Source: Metabacillus sp. B2-18
GTDB taxonomy: Bacteria > Bacillota > Bacilli > Bacillales > Bacillaceae
Direction: 5' to 3'
Length of the DNA stretch: 64,000 bases
Assembly: GCF_021117275.1 (NCBI RefSeq)
Contig: NZ_CP088245.1
Span: forward strand, 4,067,501 to 4,131,500
Positions 17,730-25,831 of this stretch are shown piece by piece (within the stretch, counting starts at the first letter, position 1; each line of letters starts with the position of its first letter). The notes under the pieces are model-generated. The model was not told where the DNA came from. It did no database searches and worked only from the letters and a program-made list of their open reading frames with translations. A program made the translations under genes and the position numbers.

Positions 17730-17930
17730 AATAAACGGAGTTTTTCCGGTTATCCTGAAGAATGGAACTCGGTTGGTGGATATTAGCGGAATTCTTCCGG
17801 TTAAGCAAAGGAAAATGGTCGATTTTCATCTTTTTTGATTAAATAGGCGGAATCTTTCCGTCTATTTAATCTATTTTTTGTGCTATTTCCCTCATTAAGA
17901 GGAATTTCTCCGCTTATTTCCTGAGGGTTC
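17730..17930. repeat. Cluster of four short palindromic repeats (CGGAAnnnTTCCG type)
   Basis: Four related palindromes occur in 200 bases: CGGAGTTTTTCCG at 17736-17748, CGGAATTCTTCCG at 17787-17799, CGGAATCTTTCCG at 17848-17860, and GAGGAATTTCTCCGC near 17899-17913. The third extends into a 35-base near-perfect stem (17837-17871) with arms GATTAAATAG and CTATTTAATC. The fourth is flanked by CCTCA...TGAGG. Spacings are about 51, 61 and 51 bases. Flanks are A/T-rich and non-coding. They look like degenerate copies of one short interspersed element. Confidence 0.7.
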
Positions 17931-17975
17931 TTGTAGATTTGACAATCGCTTAAATGGGTGCTTATTTTGATATAA

Positions 17976-18010
17976 AAAATGCTTGGAGCATATATGTCTC
18001 CAAGCATTTT
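17976..18010 (-). terminator. Terminator downstream of yutH
   Basis: AAAATGCTTGGAG pairs perfectly with CTCCAAGCATTTT; on the minus strand it ends in TTTTTTAT. It lies 120 bases beyond the yutH stop, the nearest minus-strand gene upstream. Confidence 0.8.
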
Positions 18011-18130
18011 CCTTTGCTGAACTACATGCTAAATTTAATTCTAGTGTTAACTACTATATGAAAAGCTATATTTATACGTATTTTGTACTTCAAAACCGAA
18101 CCCTTTAGGAAAATCAGGGCTGGTTCAAAC

Positions 18131-19135
18131 CTACCTTATCGCAAGCCAATCAATTGCAGGGACAGAAATCCTTCTTGTTCTTATCGTTAACATACTTGAG
18201 TAAGCTTTTAAAAATTCTTCATACTGTCCTGATCTTTTTAAGATTACTTTCATTCGGTCTTCAAATCTCGGTTGTTGGTCTTCTGGTGATAAATAGTATT
18301 CTTCTACACACTCAAAATAATGAATTGGAAATAGCAGCCTGCTGTATATTAGTCTCCAGGAAAAGGGAGAAAGAGGAGTGGTACGATCATACTCTTCGAG
18401 GAATTTAAATCCCTCTGATCTAAGCTCTTCAGGTTTTTCCAAGAAATACTGCCTCATATATTCCGCTAAATCCCGACTACTATGATCAAACACCCAATCT
18501 GTTGGAGACTTTATACACATGCTAGGATTCCATGTGTATTCATGAAACCGCTGGTGACAAATTGTCCCTGAATCAATCGGCTGTGGTTCTTCATCCAATT
18601 CTGTGTCAACTATATATTGAATAGCATTTTCTGATAATCCTACATAATATGGAAAAGATTCAACAAACAACTTTTCAAATGCAGAAAGTGGTTGACTTTG
18701 AACTTTCCCCCTCCAGAACATCTCCAATTGATCCAGTCTTTTTTCCCAAAGAATTTTCCACTGACCGATCCGCTGCGTTTTCGATACTTGATATGGATAA
18801 GCCCTTGCCTTTGAATGAAAACGAGCTAAATCCCTTCCTAATAGGTTAAACCTGCTTTGTGTATAGGATGAACATTTTAGTACAGCATATCTAACTGAAT
18901 CTTGCTCAAAAAACAAGTGATTTTGTTTCGTTAAGACCATAGTGGCTAAATGAGGTTCCCCTTTTTCAAGCATATATTGACTTAATTGATACAATTCATA
19001 TAGCTCTTCCTCTTCAATATGCGATACAGGAACAATAATAAATTGATTATTATGCAGGCTAAACGAGTCATAATTCCCTAATTTACTTATTTCTCTTACC
19101 TTTATCCCATACTCTTCATAAATTGTTTGTTTCAT
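18131..19135 (-). CDS. yutH: Spore coat-associated protein YutH (CotS-like kinase fold)
   Basis: A 334-residue protein of the CotS/YutH group, which has a degenerate aminoglycoside-phosphotransferase-like fold. YutH is a coat protein in B. subtilis. The segment GTICHQRFHEYTW lies where the catalytic loop is expected but lacks the canonical HGDxxxxN residues, so kinase activity is doubtful. Later WVFDHSSRDLAEYMRQYF resembles the DxxxRDLA activation region. GGAGGATAAGG precedes the ATG. Expression late in the mother cell is expected from the family, not seen in sequence. Confidence 0.88.
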   Translation of the reverse strand: MKQTIYEEYGIKVREISKLGNYDSFSLHNNQFIIVPVSHIEEEELYELYQLSQYMLEKGEPHLATMVLTKQNHLFFEQDSVRYAVLKCSSYTQSRFNLLGRDLARFHSKARAYPYQVSKTQRIGQWKILWEKRLDQLEMFWRGKVQSQPLSAFEKLFVESFPYYVGLSENAIQYIVDTELDEEPQPIDSGTICHQRFHEYTWNPSMCIKSPTDWVFDHSSRDLAEYMRQYFLEKPEELRSEGFKFLEEYDRTTPLSPFSWRLIYSRLLFPIHYFECVEEYYLSPEDQQPRFEDRMKVILKRSGQYEEFLKAYSSMLTIRTRRISVPAIDWLAIR

Positions 19136-19506
19136 TTCCTTATCCTCCCAGCAATAACCCCATACTAATCATAATCATTTATTCTTATCTTTATGATTAG
19201 ACTAAAAAGAAAATAAGTTATTAGAAGGAAATCACCCTTCTATAAAGAATTTTATCTTTATTCATGTTATTAGAGAGTAAAACAAGGGAATGATTAGAAA
19301 TGAACTGATTCATAAAATACGATAAGATACGTTTTTTATTCGTATATATCAGTGATTCATTTCATACAATGAATAAATACACAAAAAGTCTCGTCTACTG
19401 ACGAGCCTTAAAAGGAAAGACAGAGGTATTGGCACTTATCTAATATTAAAAATAACTTCTGTGACATTACTTTCATAACGTACAAAAAAAGAATTGGGTG
19501 ATAAGA
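19136..19506. other. Divergent intergenic region yutH/yutG
   Basis: No protein frame is supported here. It must hold the yutH (leftward) and yutG (rightward) promoters. A perfect 6-bp hairpin CTCGTC-TACT-GACGAG at about 19389-19404 is the only clear fold; it lacks a strong T-run and may be a relic terminator or leader structure of yutG. Confidence 0.5.
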
Positions 19507-20007
19507 ATGAAAAGTGAAGAGAAAATGGACATTGTTGAAAAAACAGCAAGAGATTGGCTAGTGAAACGAGGCGTAAAGCTGGAGGATATCGCAGACCTTG
19601 TATACTTCCTACAAGAAAAATATCATCCTGATCTCAAAATGGACGATTGCTTGGATAATGTAGATCGTGTCCTTACAAAAAGAGAAGTACAAAACGCTAT
19701 TCTTACAGGAATTCAGTTTGATATTCTCGCTGAAAAAGGACAACTAGAGGAGCCTCTTCAATCTATTATCGGCACTGATGAAAGTCTTTATGGAGTAGAT
19801 GAGATTTTAGCATTTTCGATTGTTAACATATATGGCTCCATCGGCTTTACTAACTATGGATATATTGACAAAATGAAGCCAGGTATCCTTCAATATCTTA
19901 ATGATAAATCGGGTGGAAAATGTCATACATTCTTAGATGACATTGTTGGCGCAATTGCAGCAGCAGCTTCAAGCAGACTTGCTCATCGTGCCAGAGATGT
20001 AGAATAA
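19507..20007 (+). CDS. yutG: Phosphatidylglycerophosphatase A-like protein YutG
   Basis: A 166-residue member of the PgpA/LtpA-like family to which B. subtilis YutG belongs. Conserved blocks include LVKRGVKLEDIADLVYFLQ near the N-terminus, SLYGVDEILAFSIVNIYGSIG in the middle and GGKCHTFLDDIVGAIAAAASSRLAHR at the end. PgpA removes phosphate from phosphatidylglycerophosphate, yet this protein has no clear membrane span, so its substrate is uncertain. GGGTGAT is the ribosome binding site for this ATG; the frame opens three codons earlier but those codons are part of that site. Confidence 0.85.
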   Translation: MKSEEKMDIVEKTARDWLVKRGVKLEDIADLVYFLQEKYHPDLKMDDCLDNVDRVLTKREVQNAILTGIQFDILAEKGQLEEPLQSIIGTDESLYGVDEILAFSIVNIYGSIGFTNYGYIDKMKPGILQYLNDKSGGKCHTFLDDIVGAIAAAASSRLAHRARDVE

Positions 20008-20017
20008 ATAAGGTTTT

Positions 20018-20051
20018 AAAAAGCTACTTCCATTTTGAAAGTAGCTTTTTT
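20018..20051. terminator. Terminator yutG/yutF
   Basis: AAAAAGCTACTT pairs with AAGTAGCTTTTTT around a 9-base loop between two convergent genes. Confidence 0.88.
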
Positions 20052-20061
20052 ACATTGCGTT

Positions 20062-20835
20062 TCAATTTATATTTTTCAAGTAGTCACTCAATGAATCTAC
20101 TGTATAAGTTGGTTGACTATTGTATTGCTTTAGTAGCTCCTTCGTCGTTACACCAGTATGGACAAGCAGAGTATCAATTCCACAATTCATGCCTGCCATT
20201 ATATCTGTATCGTAATTATCTCCAACCATTAATGTATCTTCTTTTGCTACTCCCAATACCTCTAGTGCTTGTTCAACAATAATTTTCTCCGGCTTACCAA
20301 TAAATATAGGTGCTGTATTAGTTGATACAGCTATGACGGATGTTAATGCACCATTTCCAGGTAATAACCCTCTTTCAGTAGGAATTGCGATATCTGCGTT
20401 TGTGGAAATGAAGTCTGCACCGTTTCGTACTGCAATGCAGGCTTTTGCATATTTTTCATAAGATATGTCTCGGTCAATTCCCACAACAACATAATCTGGA
20501 TTTTCATCAACTAAATGAAGTCCACTTGTTTGGATAGCCTCCCTTAAGCCCGCTTCCCCTATCATATAAACAGTTGCCTGCTCCTTTTTTTGTGCGATAT
20601 AATTCGCTGTTGCCTGACTTGTCGTAAATACCCGATCCTCTGAAGCTTTTATTTGAAATTCATTTAGTTTCTTGGCAACTTGTTTAGGTGTTTGAGAAGA
20701 GTTGTTCGTCACAAACAGATATGGAATCTCATTTTTAACTAAATAGTCAACAAAATGACTAGCTTCCTCAATTCGCTCAGTTCCTTTATACATCGTTCCA
20801 TCTAAGTCGATTAAATACCCTTTGTATTTTTTCAA
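20062..20835 (-). CDS. yutF: HAD-type phosphatase YutF (NagD-like)
   Basis: A 257-residue HAD phosphatase of the NagD/TIGR01457 type. The nucleophile motif YLIDLDGTMYKG gives Asp10 and Asp12; motif II is FVTNNSS near 45; motif III is the lysine in IGKPEKII near 185; motif IV is GDNYDTDI near 206-213. A C2 cap domain lies between motifs II and III. Such enzymes dephosphorylate small phosphorylated metabolites or nucleotides. The start is TTG after GGGGAGG. The gene is downstream of yutE on the same strand. Confidence 0.92.
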   Translation of the reverse strand: MKKYKGYLIDLDGTMYKGTERIEEASHFVDYLVKNEIPYLFVTNNSSQTPKQVAKKLNEFQIKASEDRVFTTSQATANYIAQKKEQATVYMIGEAGLREAIQTSGLHLVDENPDYVVVGIDRDISYEKYAKACIAVRNGADFISTNADIAIPTERGLLPGNGALTSVIAVSTNTAPIFIGKPEKIIVEQALEVLGVAKEDTLMVGDNYDTDIMAGMNCGIDTLLVHTGVTTKELLKQYNSQPTYTVDSLSDYLKNIN

Positions 20836-20889
20836 AAGTAATCCTCCCCTGGTTGTTTAACCTTTATTAAAAGACTGGTAATAAAAACA

Positions 20890-20916
20890 AAGAGGATGAC
20901 AAGTATTCGTCATCCT
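20890..20916 (-). terminator. Terminator overlapping the yutE stop
   Basis: AGGATGAC pairs with GTCATCCT around an 8-base loop. On the minus strand a T-rich tail CTCTTTGTTTTTAT follows. The stem includes the yutE stop codon. Confidence 0.65.
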
Positions 20917-21353
20917 AATGGTTTAAATGCAGAGACCGGGCCCAATTCATTTTCTATGTAGCTTCGAACTTGAGCTGGGAATGAAGTAATTCCTGCTTTA
21001 TGGGAAGTAACAACCTGCTGTAGCTCCTCATGGTTAATTTCTAAATAATCCTGAACAAGTTGTTTTCTAAGAAGGATGACTTGTTTTAAGTCATTTGCCT
21101 GTTCTTGAGTAACTACTTTTTCATCTAAAAGTATGTCGATAATGTCTTCGTAACTACCAGGATCTCTCATAATGAATCCATCAATCATCGAATTTCCCAC
21201 ATCTATGACCGTTTCAATGAACATATGACAAATTCTTTCTAGTCCTGCCTTCTCTATTTCTTGATTCCAAGATGTTTGGTTATTAAAGAGTTTTATCTGT
21301 CCTTCTAGAAATTTCAGTTTAGCTTCTATTTGTTCTCGATCTACAAAATACAA
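20910..21353 (-). CDS. yutE: DUF86 (HepT/HEPN-like) protein YutE
   Basis: A 147-residue all-alpha protein of the DUF86 family that includes HepT toxins. Conserved blocks are LERICHMFIETVIDVGNSMI and RDPGSYEDIIDILLDEKVV. The HEPN RNase motif R-x4-HxY is represented by RKQLVQDY, with the histidine replaced by glutamine, so RNase activity is doubtful. No minimal nucleotidyltransferase antitoxin is next to it. The start is TTG after AAGGTGAT. The EAL-domain gene ends 13 bases upstream, so the two are probably co-transcribed. Confidence 0.85.
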   Translation of the reverse strand: MYFVDREQIEAKLKFLEGQIKLFNNQTSWNQEIEKAGLERICHMFIETVIDVGNSMIDGFIMRDPGSYEDIIDILLDEKVVTQEQANDLKQVILLRKQLVQDYLEINHEELQQVVTSHKAGITSFPAQVRSYIENELGPVSAFKPLG

Positions 21354-21365
21354 GTAATCACCTTC

Positions 21366-22676
21366 CTATACTAAAGCAACACGTTCCTTCTGTAATTGTC
21401 CAGGCTTTGCATAAAAGTATCCTTGTGCTAAATCAACCTGGTTTCTTTTGAGAACCTCTGCTTCTTCTTTCTTTTCGATACCTTCAGCTACTACTAAGGA
21501 GCCTGTTTCTCTTGCAATTAAAATAAGTCCTTTTAGCATTGATTCCTTTACCTTGCTCGTGTCAATATCTTGAATGACAGATCGATCTATTTTTATAATG
21601 TCCGGAAGAAGCTCACTTATTGTATATAAACTCGAATATCCTGCTCCTGTATCATCAACAGCTATTCTAAAGCCCTTTTGACGTAATTGTTTTATATTAT
21701 CATGGAAAAATTTTAAGCCTTCAATTGAATCTCGTTCAGTTACTTCAAAAATCATCCTTCTAGGCTCGATATCAGGGTACCTCGTTAACAGTTTTTCTAG
21801 TCCAGGAATAAACCGTTTATTCCCAAGTGTAATTGGAGTGAAGTTTAAAAATACATCATCCATACAACCTACTGAATTGATCAAATGAAATGCTTTCTCA
21901 AGGACTAAAAGTTCAAGATCATAAATTAAATTGGATTGCCTCGCTAATGAAAATAATTGTAAAGGACTCTCAAATGCAGTATCTTTAGGTCCCCTTGTCA
22001 AAAACTCCCATGCTTTAATTTGATTTGTTGATAGGTCTATGATTGGTTGAGCTAACAGACTAACATCCTGTTTTTGAATAATATCACGCATTTCTAATAA
22101 CGTTTCTATATATCGTGACTGAATTCGCTTTTCAGCCATTGCCACTGCTTGTTGTTGTGCTGTATATAGCGCATCCTGGATCGTTGAGTGCTCTCTTTCA
22201 ATGAACATATAACCAATTTCAAAAGATTGGTTAAAATAAGGATACTTTGTAAACATCCATCTTTCTAACCTTGGCACTAGTGTTCGGATAAGATTCTCAA
22301 TATACACAACACTTTGCTTATCATCATTTATTTTAAAGAAGATGGTTAATCCTTCACTGTAATAATCGTGAACAACAAGTAAGTCTGAGTTGTATGGGGA
22401 ATCTTCAACAATGCTTTTGAATCCTGTTCTTAGATCTGTTTTATATTCCTCTAATTGTACCGGTTCCAATTGTTGAGAAAATTCACGAAGATTTGAAATA
22501 GTCATGACTACTACAGCAACCTGATGTCCGCTTAACATCGCTTGATGGACACCTTCTAAAATCGGGTCTCGAAGTACAAATTTAGGTGGATAGAACTTTA
22601 ATTTGCTTTTATGTAAAAATAGTTTACTCCATTTTCTTAAACGCCTATAATGTTTTTCACAAAGCCCACTTATCAT
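21366..22676 (-). CDS. EAL-domain protein (putative c-di-GMP phosphodiesterase)
   Basis: A 436-residue cytoplasmic protein with a degenerate GGDEF-like region (about 40-195) and a C-terminal EAL domain (about 205-430). The EAL signature is WEFLTRG rather than EALLRW, keeping the glutamate. Other catalytic markers are present: FLNFTPITL, FEVTERD, DDTGAGYSSL, KIDRSVI, VAEGIE and AQGYFYAKP. It therefore probably hydrolyses cyclic di-GMP. It has no membrane span, PAS or GAF sensor. The ribosome binding site is poor. This gene has no counterpart at this place in the B. subtilis order I remember. Confidence 0.85.
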   Translation of the reverse strand: MISGLCEKHYRRLRKWSKLFLHKSKLKFYPPKFVLRDPILEGVHQAMLSGHQVAVVVMTISNLREFSQQLEPVQLEEYKTDLRTGFKSIVEDSPYNSDLLVVHDYYSEGLTIFFKINDDKQSVVYIENLIRTLVPRLERWMFTKYPYFNQSFEIGYMFIEREHSTIQDALYTAQQQAVAMAEKRIQSRYIETLLEMRDIIQKQDVSLLAQPIIDLSTNQIKAWEFLTRGPKDTAFESPLQLFSLARQSNLIYDLELLVLEKAFHLINSVGCMDDVFLNFTPITLGNKRFIPGLEKLLTRYPDIEPRRMIFEVTERDSIEGLKFFHDNIKQLRQKGFRIAVDDTGAGYSSLYTISELLPDIIKIDRSVIQDIDTSKVKESMLKGLILIARETGSLVVAEGIEKKEEAEVLKRNQVDLAQGYFYAKPGQLQKERVALV

Positions 22677-22863
22677 ATTATGTACTCAACCCTTCTGACA
22701 TTAACTATACGTAGTAACATTTTAACATATTTTTCTGTTTTTCGACTTTTTTTTGAAAAAATTATTTTCATTTTGTTCCATTTATGATTGAGGTTTTTTC
22801 AGGACTTAATTCTTCTGATATGATAAGGTATGGATGAAATTTGGGTAAATAAGGAGAGATATA

Positions 22864-23130
22864 ATGTCTGAACGATTTTTTTTATATGATGATACCGTTG
22901 ATACAAAAACAAGGTTTGTAAGCTTTGTGGGGGAAAATCAGCGATTCGACCTGGCCATTGTTCAAAGCGACCGTTATTATGGTAAGCATCTTGTTTTGGA
23001 TATACAAAGTAATCGCTTTGCCATTATTGGTGAGGATGATTTAAAGGAACCAGGATACATAGAATATGCTTATCAGCTAAATGAGGAAGATGCAGCAGAG
23101 CTCCGTGATTTTTTATATGAATTAATGTGA
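22864..23130 (+). CDS. DUF3055 family protein
   Basis: An 88-residue protein nearly identical in pattern to the Bacillus DUF3055 proteins: YDDTVDTKTRFVSFVGE, then RFDLAIVQSDRYYGKHLVLD and a closing EEDAAELRDFLYELM. AAGGAGAG precedes the ATG. It is probably read together with the next small gene, 53 bases downstream. Function is unknown; no catalytic motif is apparent. Confidence 0.85.
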   Translation: MSERFFLYDDTVDTKTRFVSFVGENQRFDLAIVQSDRYYGKHLVLDIQSNRFAIIGEDDLKEPGYIEYAYQLNEEDAAELRDFLYELM

Positions 23131-23183
23131 TGTATGTTAAGGTGATTTTCCGTAGAAACTACCGATTAAAAGGTAGGTGACCT

Positions 23184-23474
23184 ATGATGGATGATAAAGA
23201 AAAAGAAACGTATGCCGATTTTTCAAATGTAGAAACACAACGTAACTTTTTAATTCCTGAACAACTTCCAGAGGGTCCTTATGGCTCACCGCGAAATAAA
23301 GACGAGCCTGTTACTAATAAAAGTACACCTTGGCAGGAAGGACAACGTTATTATAGTGCCTTTAATTACGAGAATAAATCACTTCATCAAAATTTGGAGC
23401 GACATGATATGCCGGCTCATCCAACCCATGATGACCCCAGCAAAAATGAAGAACCACCTTATACGTCAAAATAA
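23184..23474 (+). CDS. Small hydrophilic cytosolic protein
   Basis: A 96-residue, highly charged and proline-rich protein with no hydrophobic core, probably disordered. The segment NVETQRNFLIPEQLPEGPYG and the following GSPRNKDEPV are typical of a small Bacillus cytosolic protein family found here. It has tandem ATG codons after AGGTAGGTGA. A second reading frame overlaps it but has no ribosome binding site. Function unknown. Confidence 0.75.
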   Translation: MMDDKEKETYADFSNVETQRNFLIPEQLPEGPYGSPRNKDEPVTNKSTPWQEGQRYYSAFNYENKSLHQNLERHDMPAHPTHDDPSKNEEPPYTSK

Positions 23475-23489
23475 GATGGTTAACTAGGT

Positions 23490-23527
23490 AACGTGACTAC
23501 TTTTTGTCACGTTATTTTTTTTTTCTT
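23490..23527. terminator. Terminator after the small cytosolic protein gene (converges with yutD)
   Basis: AACGTGAC pairs perfectly with GTCACGTT around an 8-base loop, then a long T-run on the plus strand that overlaps the yutD end. Confidence 0.85.
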
Positions 23528-23787
23528 TTTAAAACAAAGTACGCACAGCCGAAATTACAGTATTCAAATATGTACTCATCAAGGGTACTAATTTTTGTGT
23601 CATATGTTGCTTTTTGATTTTGATCATCAAAAAAACCACGAAGTCTTAGCTGACTATAGCCCCAATCTCCAACAATAAAATCGTATTTATTTAAAATTTC
23701 GCTGTATCTTTCCTTAAAAGCCTCTTCGTTAAAACCGTCTTTTTCTTCTTTTACTAATTCAAAATGCTGGTTTTGAACACTTATCAT
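23512..23787 (-). CDS. yutD: YutD family protein
   Basis: A 91-residue protein of the YutD (DUF1027) family. Recognisable blocks are ERYSEILNKYDFIVGDWGYSQLRLRGFF and EYIFEYCNFGCAYFVLKR at the end. GAGGTGAAATC precedes the ATG. The family is wide-spread in Firmicutes; a role is not established. The C-terminal CNFGC pair could bind metal or form a disulfide, but this is speculation. Confidence 0.88.
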   Translation of the reverse strand: MISVQNQHFELVKEEKDGFNEEAFKERYSEILNKYDFIVGDWGYSQLRLRGFFDDQNQKATYDTKISTLDEYIFEYCNFGCAYFVLKRKKK

Positions 23788-23903
23788 GATTTCACCTCAT
23801 CCATATTCCTTATTCTTATCATAATCTAAACATCTTCAACCATCAATTGCTAAGAAAATTTCATGACAATTTGGTAACTATAAAAGAAGAGGAGGTGCTA
23901 ATA

Positions 23904-24590
23904 TTGATAAAAACCAAATTAGCGGTTAGTATTGTAGGTTTATCTTTATTAACAGCATGTCAGTACGGTGCAGAAGAAGATACTTCTTTTATGCATGAAA
24001 GTGGAAATACAATAAATGTAAGTGATCGTACTGATTTGTACAACGAAGAAGGTTCGCCAAATGCAAATGATAAAGGAGCAAACTTCGGATTTGTTCGACA
24101 TCAAAAAAGCGGCATTCCTCAAGATATAGCCTATACTCCTACACCTGGAATGGACCGAGAAGCTGTTGCCAATTCGATTAGCAGCTTAAGTGTTCAGCTT
24201 CCTAACGTAAATGATGTAGCAACATTAGTTACAGATGAAGAAGTGTTAGTCGCTTACGAAACAGATTCAGATAATCGTTTTGAAACAGCCGATCAAGTAA
24301 AGAAAACAGCCTTATCAGTTATTCCACGTTATTATCACGTGTACGTTTCTGATAATCCAAATATGATTCAGCAAATTCAAGCCTATAGCCCACTTGATTC
24401 AACAAGTCGGGATATTGATGAAATCTTAACAGATACAATTAACAAAATGCTTGAGTCTCCTCAAGGCCGTGCTTTGAATAATGGCGAAAATGCTAATGGC
24501 GAAGGCTATGGAGAAATGAATGAGGATATCGATGATGATATGAAGGACGATTATGAAAAATCCCGCTACGAGAAGGAAAAAATGCAATAA
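23904..24590 (+). CDS. yutC: YhcN/YlaJ-type sporulation lipoprotein YutC
   Basis: A 228-residue exported lipoprotein. The start is TTG, fixed by GGAGGTGC just upstream, giving MIKTKLAVSIVGLSLLTAC with lipobox LTAC and lipidated Cys19. The central part (AVANSISSLSVQLPNVNDVATLVTDEEVLVAYETD) is the YhcN/YlaJ domain of spore lipoproteins, with ALSVIPRYYHVYVSDNPNM after it. The C-terminal tail is very acidic. The frame extends 19 codons further upstream but that part has no ribosome binding site and would spoil the signal peptide. A spore-membrane location is expected from the family. Confidence 0.88.
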   Translation: MIKTKLAVSIVGLSLLTACQYGAEEDTSFMHESGNTINVSDRTDLYNEEGSPNANDKGANFGFVRHQKSGIPQDIAYTPTPGMDREAVANSISSLSVQLPNVNDVATLVTDEEVLVAYETDSDNRFETADQVKKTALSVIPRYYHVYVSDNPNMIQQIQAYSPLDSTSRDIDEILTDTINKMLESPQGRALNNGENANGEGYGEMNEDIDDDMKDDYEKSRYEKEKMQ

Positions 24591-24594
24591 AATT

Positions 24595-24626
24595 AAATGG
24601 AACTGTCATTTGACAGTTCCATTTTT
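24595..24626. terminator. Terminator yutC/lipA
   Basis: AAATGGAACTGTC pairs with GACAGTTCCATTTTT around ATTT between convergent genes. Confidence 0.9.
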
Positions 24627-24635
24627 CTACATTAA

Positions 24636-25532
24636 TTAAGCCTGTGCTTGCTTTTGTTTAGCTGCAGAATTTACTTGTTCATCTGCATGATAGGATGAAC
24701 GAACAAGCGGACCAGCTTCGCAATGGCTAAAGCCTTTACTTAATGCAATTTCACGTAGTTCAGCAAATTCATCTGGATGATAATATTTTTGAACTTTAAG
24801 GTGTTTTTTCGTTGGTTGCAGGTATTGACCAATTGTCATAATATCCACATCATGAGCACGTAAATCATCCATTGTTTCGATGATTTGCTCTTTTGTTTCT
24901 CCAAGACCAATCATGATACTTGATTTAGTTGGAATTTCAGGTTGCATTTCTTTTGCACGTTGTAAAAATTCTAAAGAACGATCATATTTTGCACGGGCAC
25001 GAACTCTAGGCGTAAGCTCACGAACTGTTTCAATATTATGGTTAAGGATATCAGGCTTTGCATCCATTAACATCTTAAGATTCTCATAAACGCCACCCAT
25101 ATCTGAAGGTAGCACTTCAATTGTTGTAAATGGGCTTTTGCGTCGAATCGCACGAACTGTTTCAGCAAATACTTGTGCTCCACCATCTTTTAGGTCATCA
25201 CGAGCAACTGCAGTAACAACTGCATGTTTAAGATTCATAAGAGCAACCGAGTCTGCTACGCGTTCTGGTTCTGCTAGGTCTAATTCAGTAGGAAGTCCTG
25301 TTTTAACGGCACAGAATCGGCATGCACGAGTACATACAGCACCTAAAATCATAAACGTAGCTGTACGACGAACAGCCCAACATTCATGAATATTTGGACA
25401 TCTAGCCTCTTCACAGACAGTGTGTAAATTTTGCTCTCTCATAAGCTTTTTTAAATCTGTATAGTTCTCGTTCGTGTTTAATTTTATTTTTAACCATTCT
25501 GGCTTACGTAGATATTCTTCCTTTTTCGCCAT
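24636..25532 (-). CDS. lipA: Lipoyl synthase
   Basis: A 298-residue radical-SAM enzyme that inserts two sulfurs into octanoyl groups to make lipoyl cofactors. The auxiliary [4Fe-4S] cluster ligands are Cys40, Cys45 and Cys51 ([12 protein letters not shown]); the radical-SAM cluster ligands are Cys67, Cys71 and Cys74 (CTRACRFC). The serine that binds the auxiliary cluster is in the C-terminal LVRSSYHA. The start chosen, [15 protein letters not shown], has GGAG 9 bases upstream; two earlier in-frame ATGs lack a site. A natural client, GcvH, is at 47.3 kb, and the NfuA-like carrier YutI at 12.9 kb may reload its sacrificed cluster. Confidence 0.96.
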   Translation of the reverse strand: MAKKEEYLRKPEWLKIKLNTNENYTDLKKLMREQNLHTVCEEARCPNIHECWAVRRTATFMILGAVCTRACRFCAVKTGLPTELDLAEPERVADSVALMNLKHAVVTAVARDDLKDGGAQVFAETVRAIRRKSPFTTIEVLPSDMGGVYENLKMLMDAKPDILNHNIETVRELTPRVRARAKYDRSLEFLQRAKEMQPEIPTKSSIMIGLGETKEQIIETMDDLRAHDVDIMTIGQYLQPTKKHLKVQKYYHPDEFAELREIALSKGFSHCEAGPLVRSSYHADEQVNSAAKQKQAQA

Positions 25533-25831
25533 CTGATTCATCTCCATTATGTAATCTATTTATAGTTGTCCACTAATCAAACTATTTCAATATACGTTTC
25601 CACTTTAACATAAGGAAACGAGTCGGACAAGGAAAAGGACTGTATGTAATTTCTAACATTTTCTATTAATGAAATACAAATTGAAAACCAAACTATAAAA
25701 AGATACTTCCATGGGCTGTTATTGACAAGGATTGGACTTTTTCTGGCAGTATTACCTTTTATATTGATACCAGGTACCACTGACAGTGAAGGTGTGATTC
25801 AATTTGGAACAAATGAAAGGAGCTCATTACT

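Noticed and set aside
17730..17930. Possible CRISPR array
   Set aside because: The four units are short palindromes with differing flanks and unequal spacing; no identical 24-40 base direct repeats or cas genes are present.
17801..18007. 68-codon minus-strand frame across the palindrome cluster
   Set aside because: No ribosome binding site, and the frame runs through the repeats and the yutH terminator; the composition is not protein-like.
19385..19430. Hammerhead-ribozyme-like CTGACGA ... GGAAA in the yutG leader
   Set aside because: The stem II position cannot pair (the segment between CUGACGA and GAAA begins and ends with G), and no stem III is found. The CTCGTC-TACT-GACGAG fold alone explains the sequence.
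20910..22676. Toxin-antitoxin pair formed by YutE and its upstream neighbour
   Set aside because: The neighbour is an EAL-domain protein, not a nucleotidyltransferase antitoxin, and the RNase histidine of YutE is replaced.
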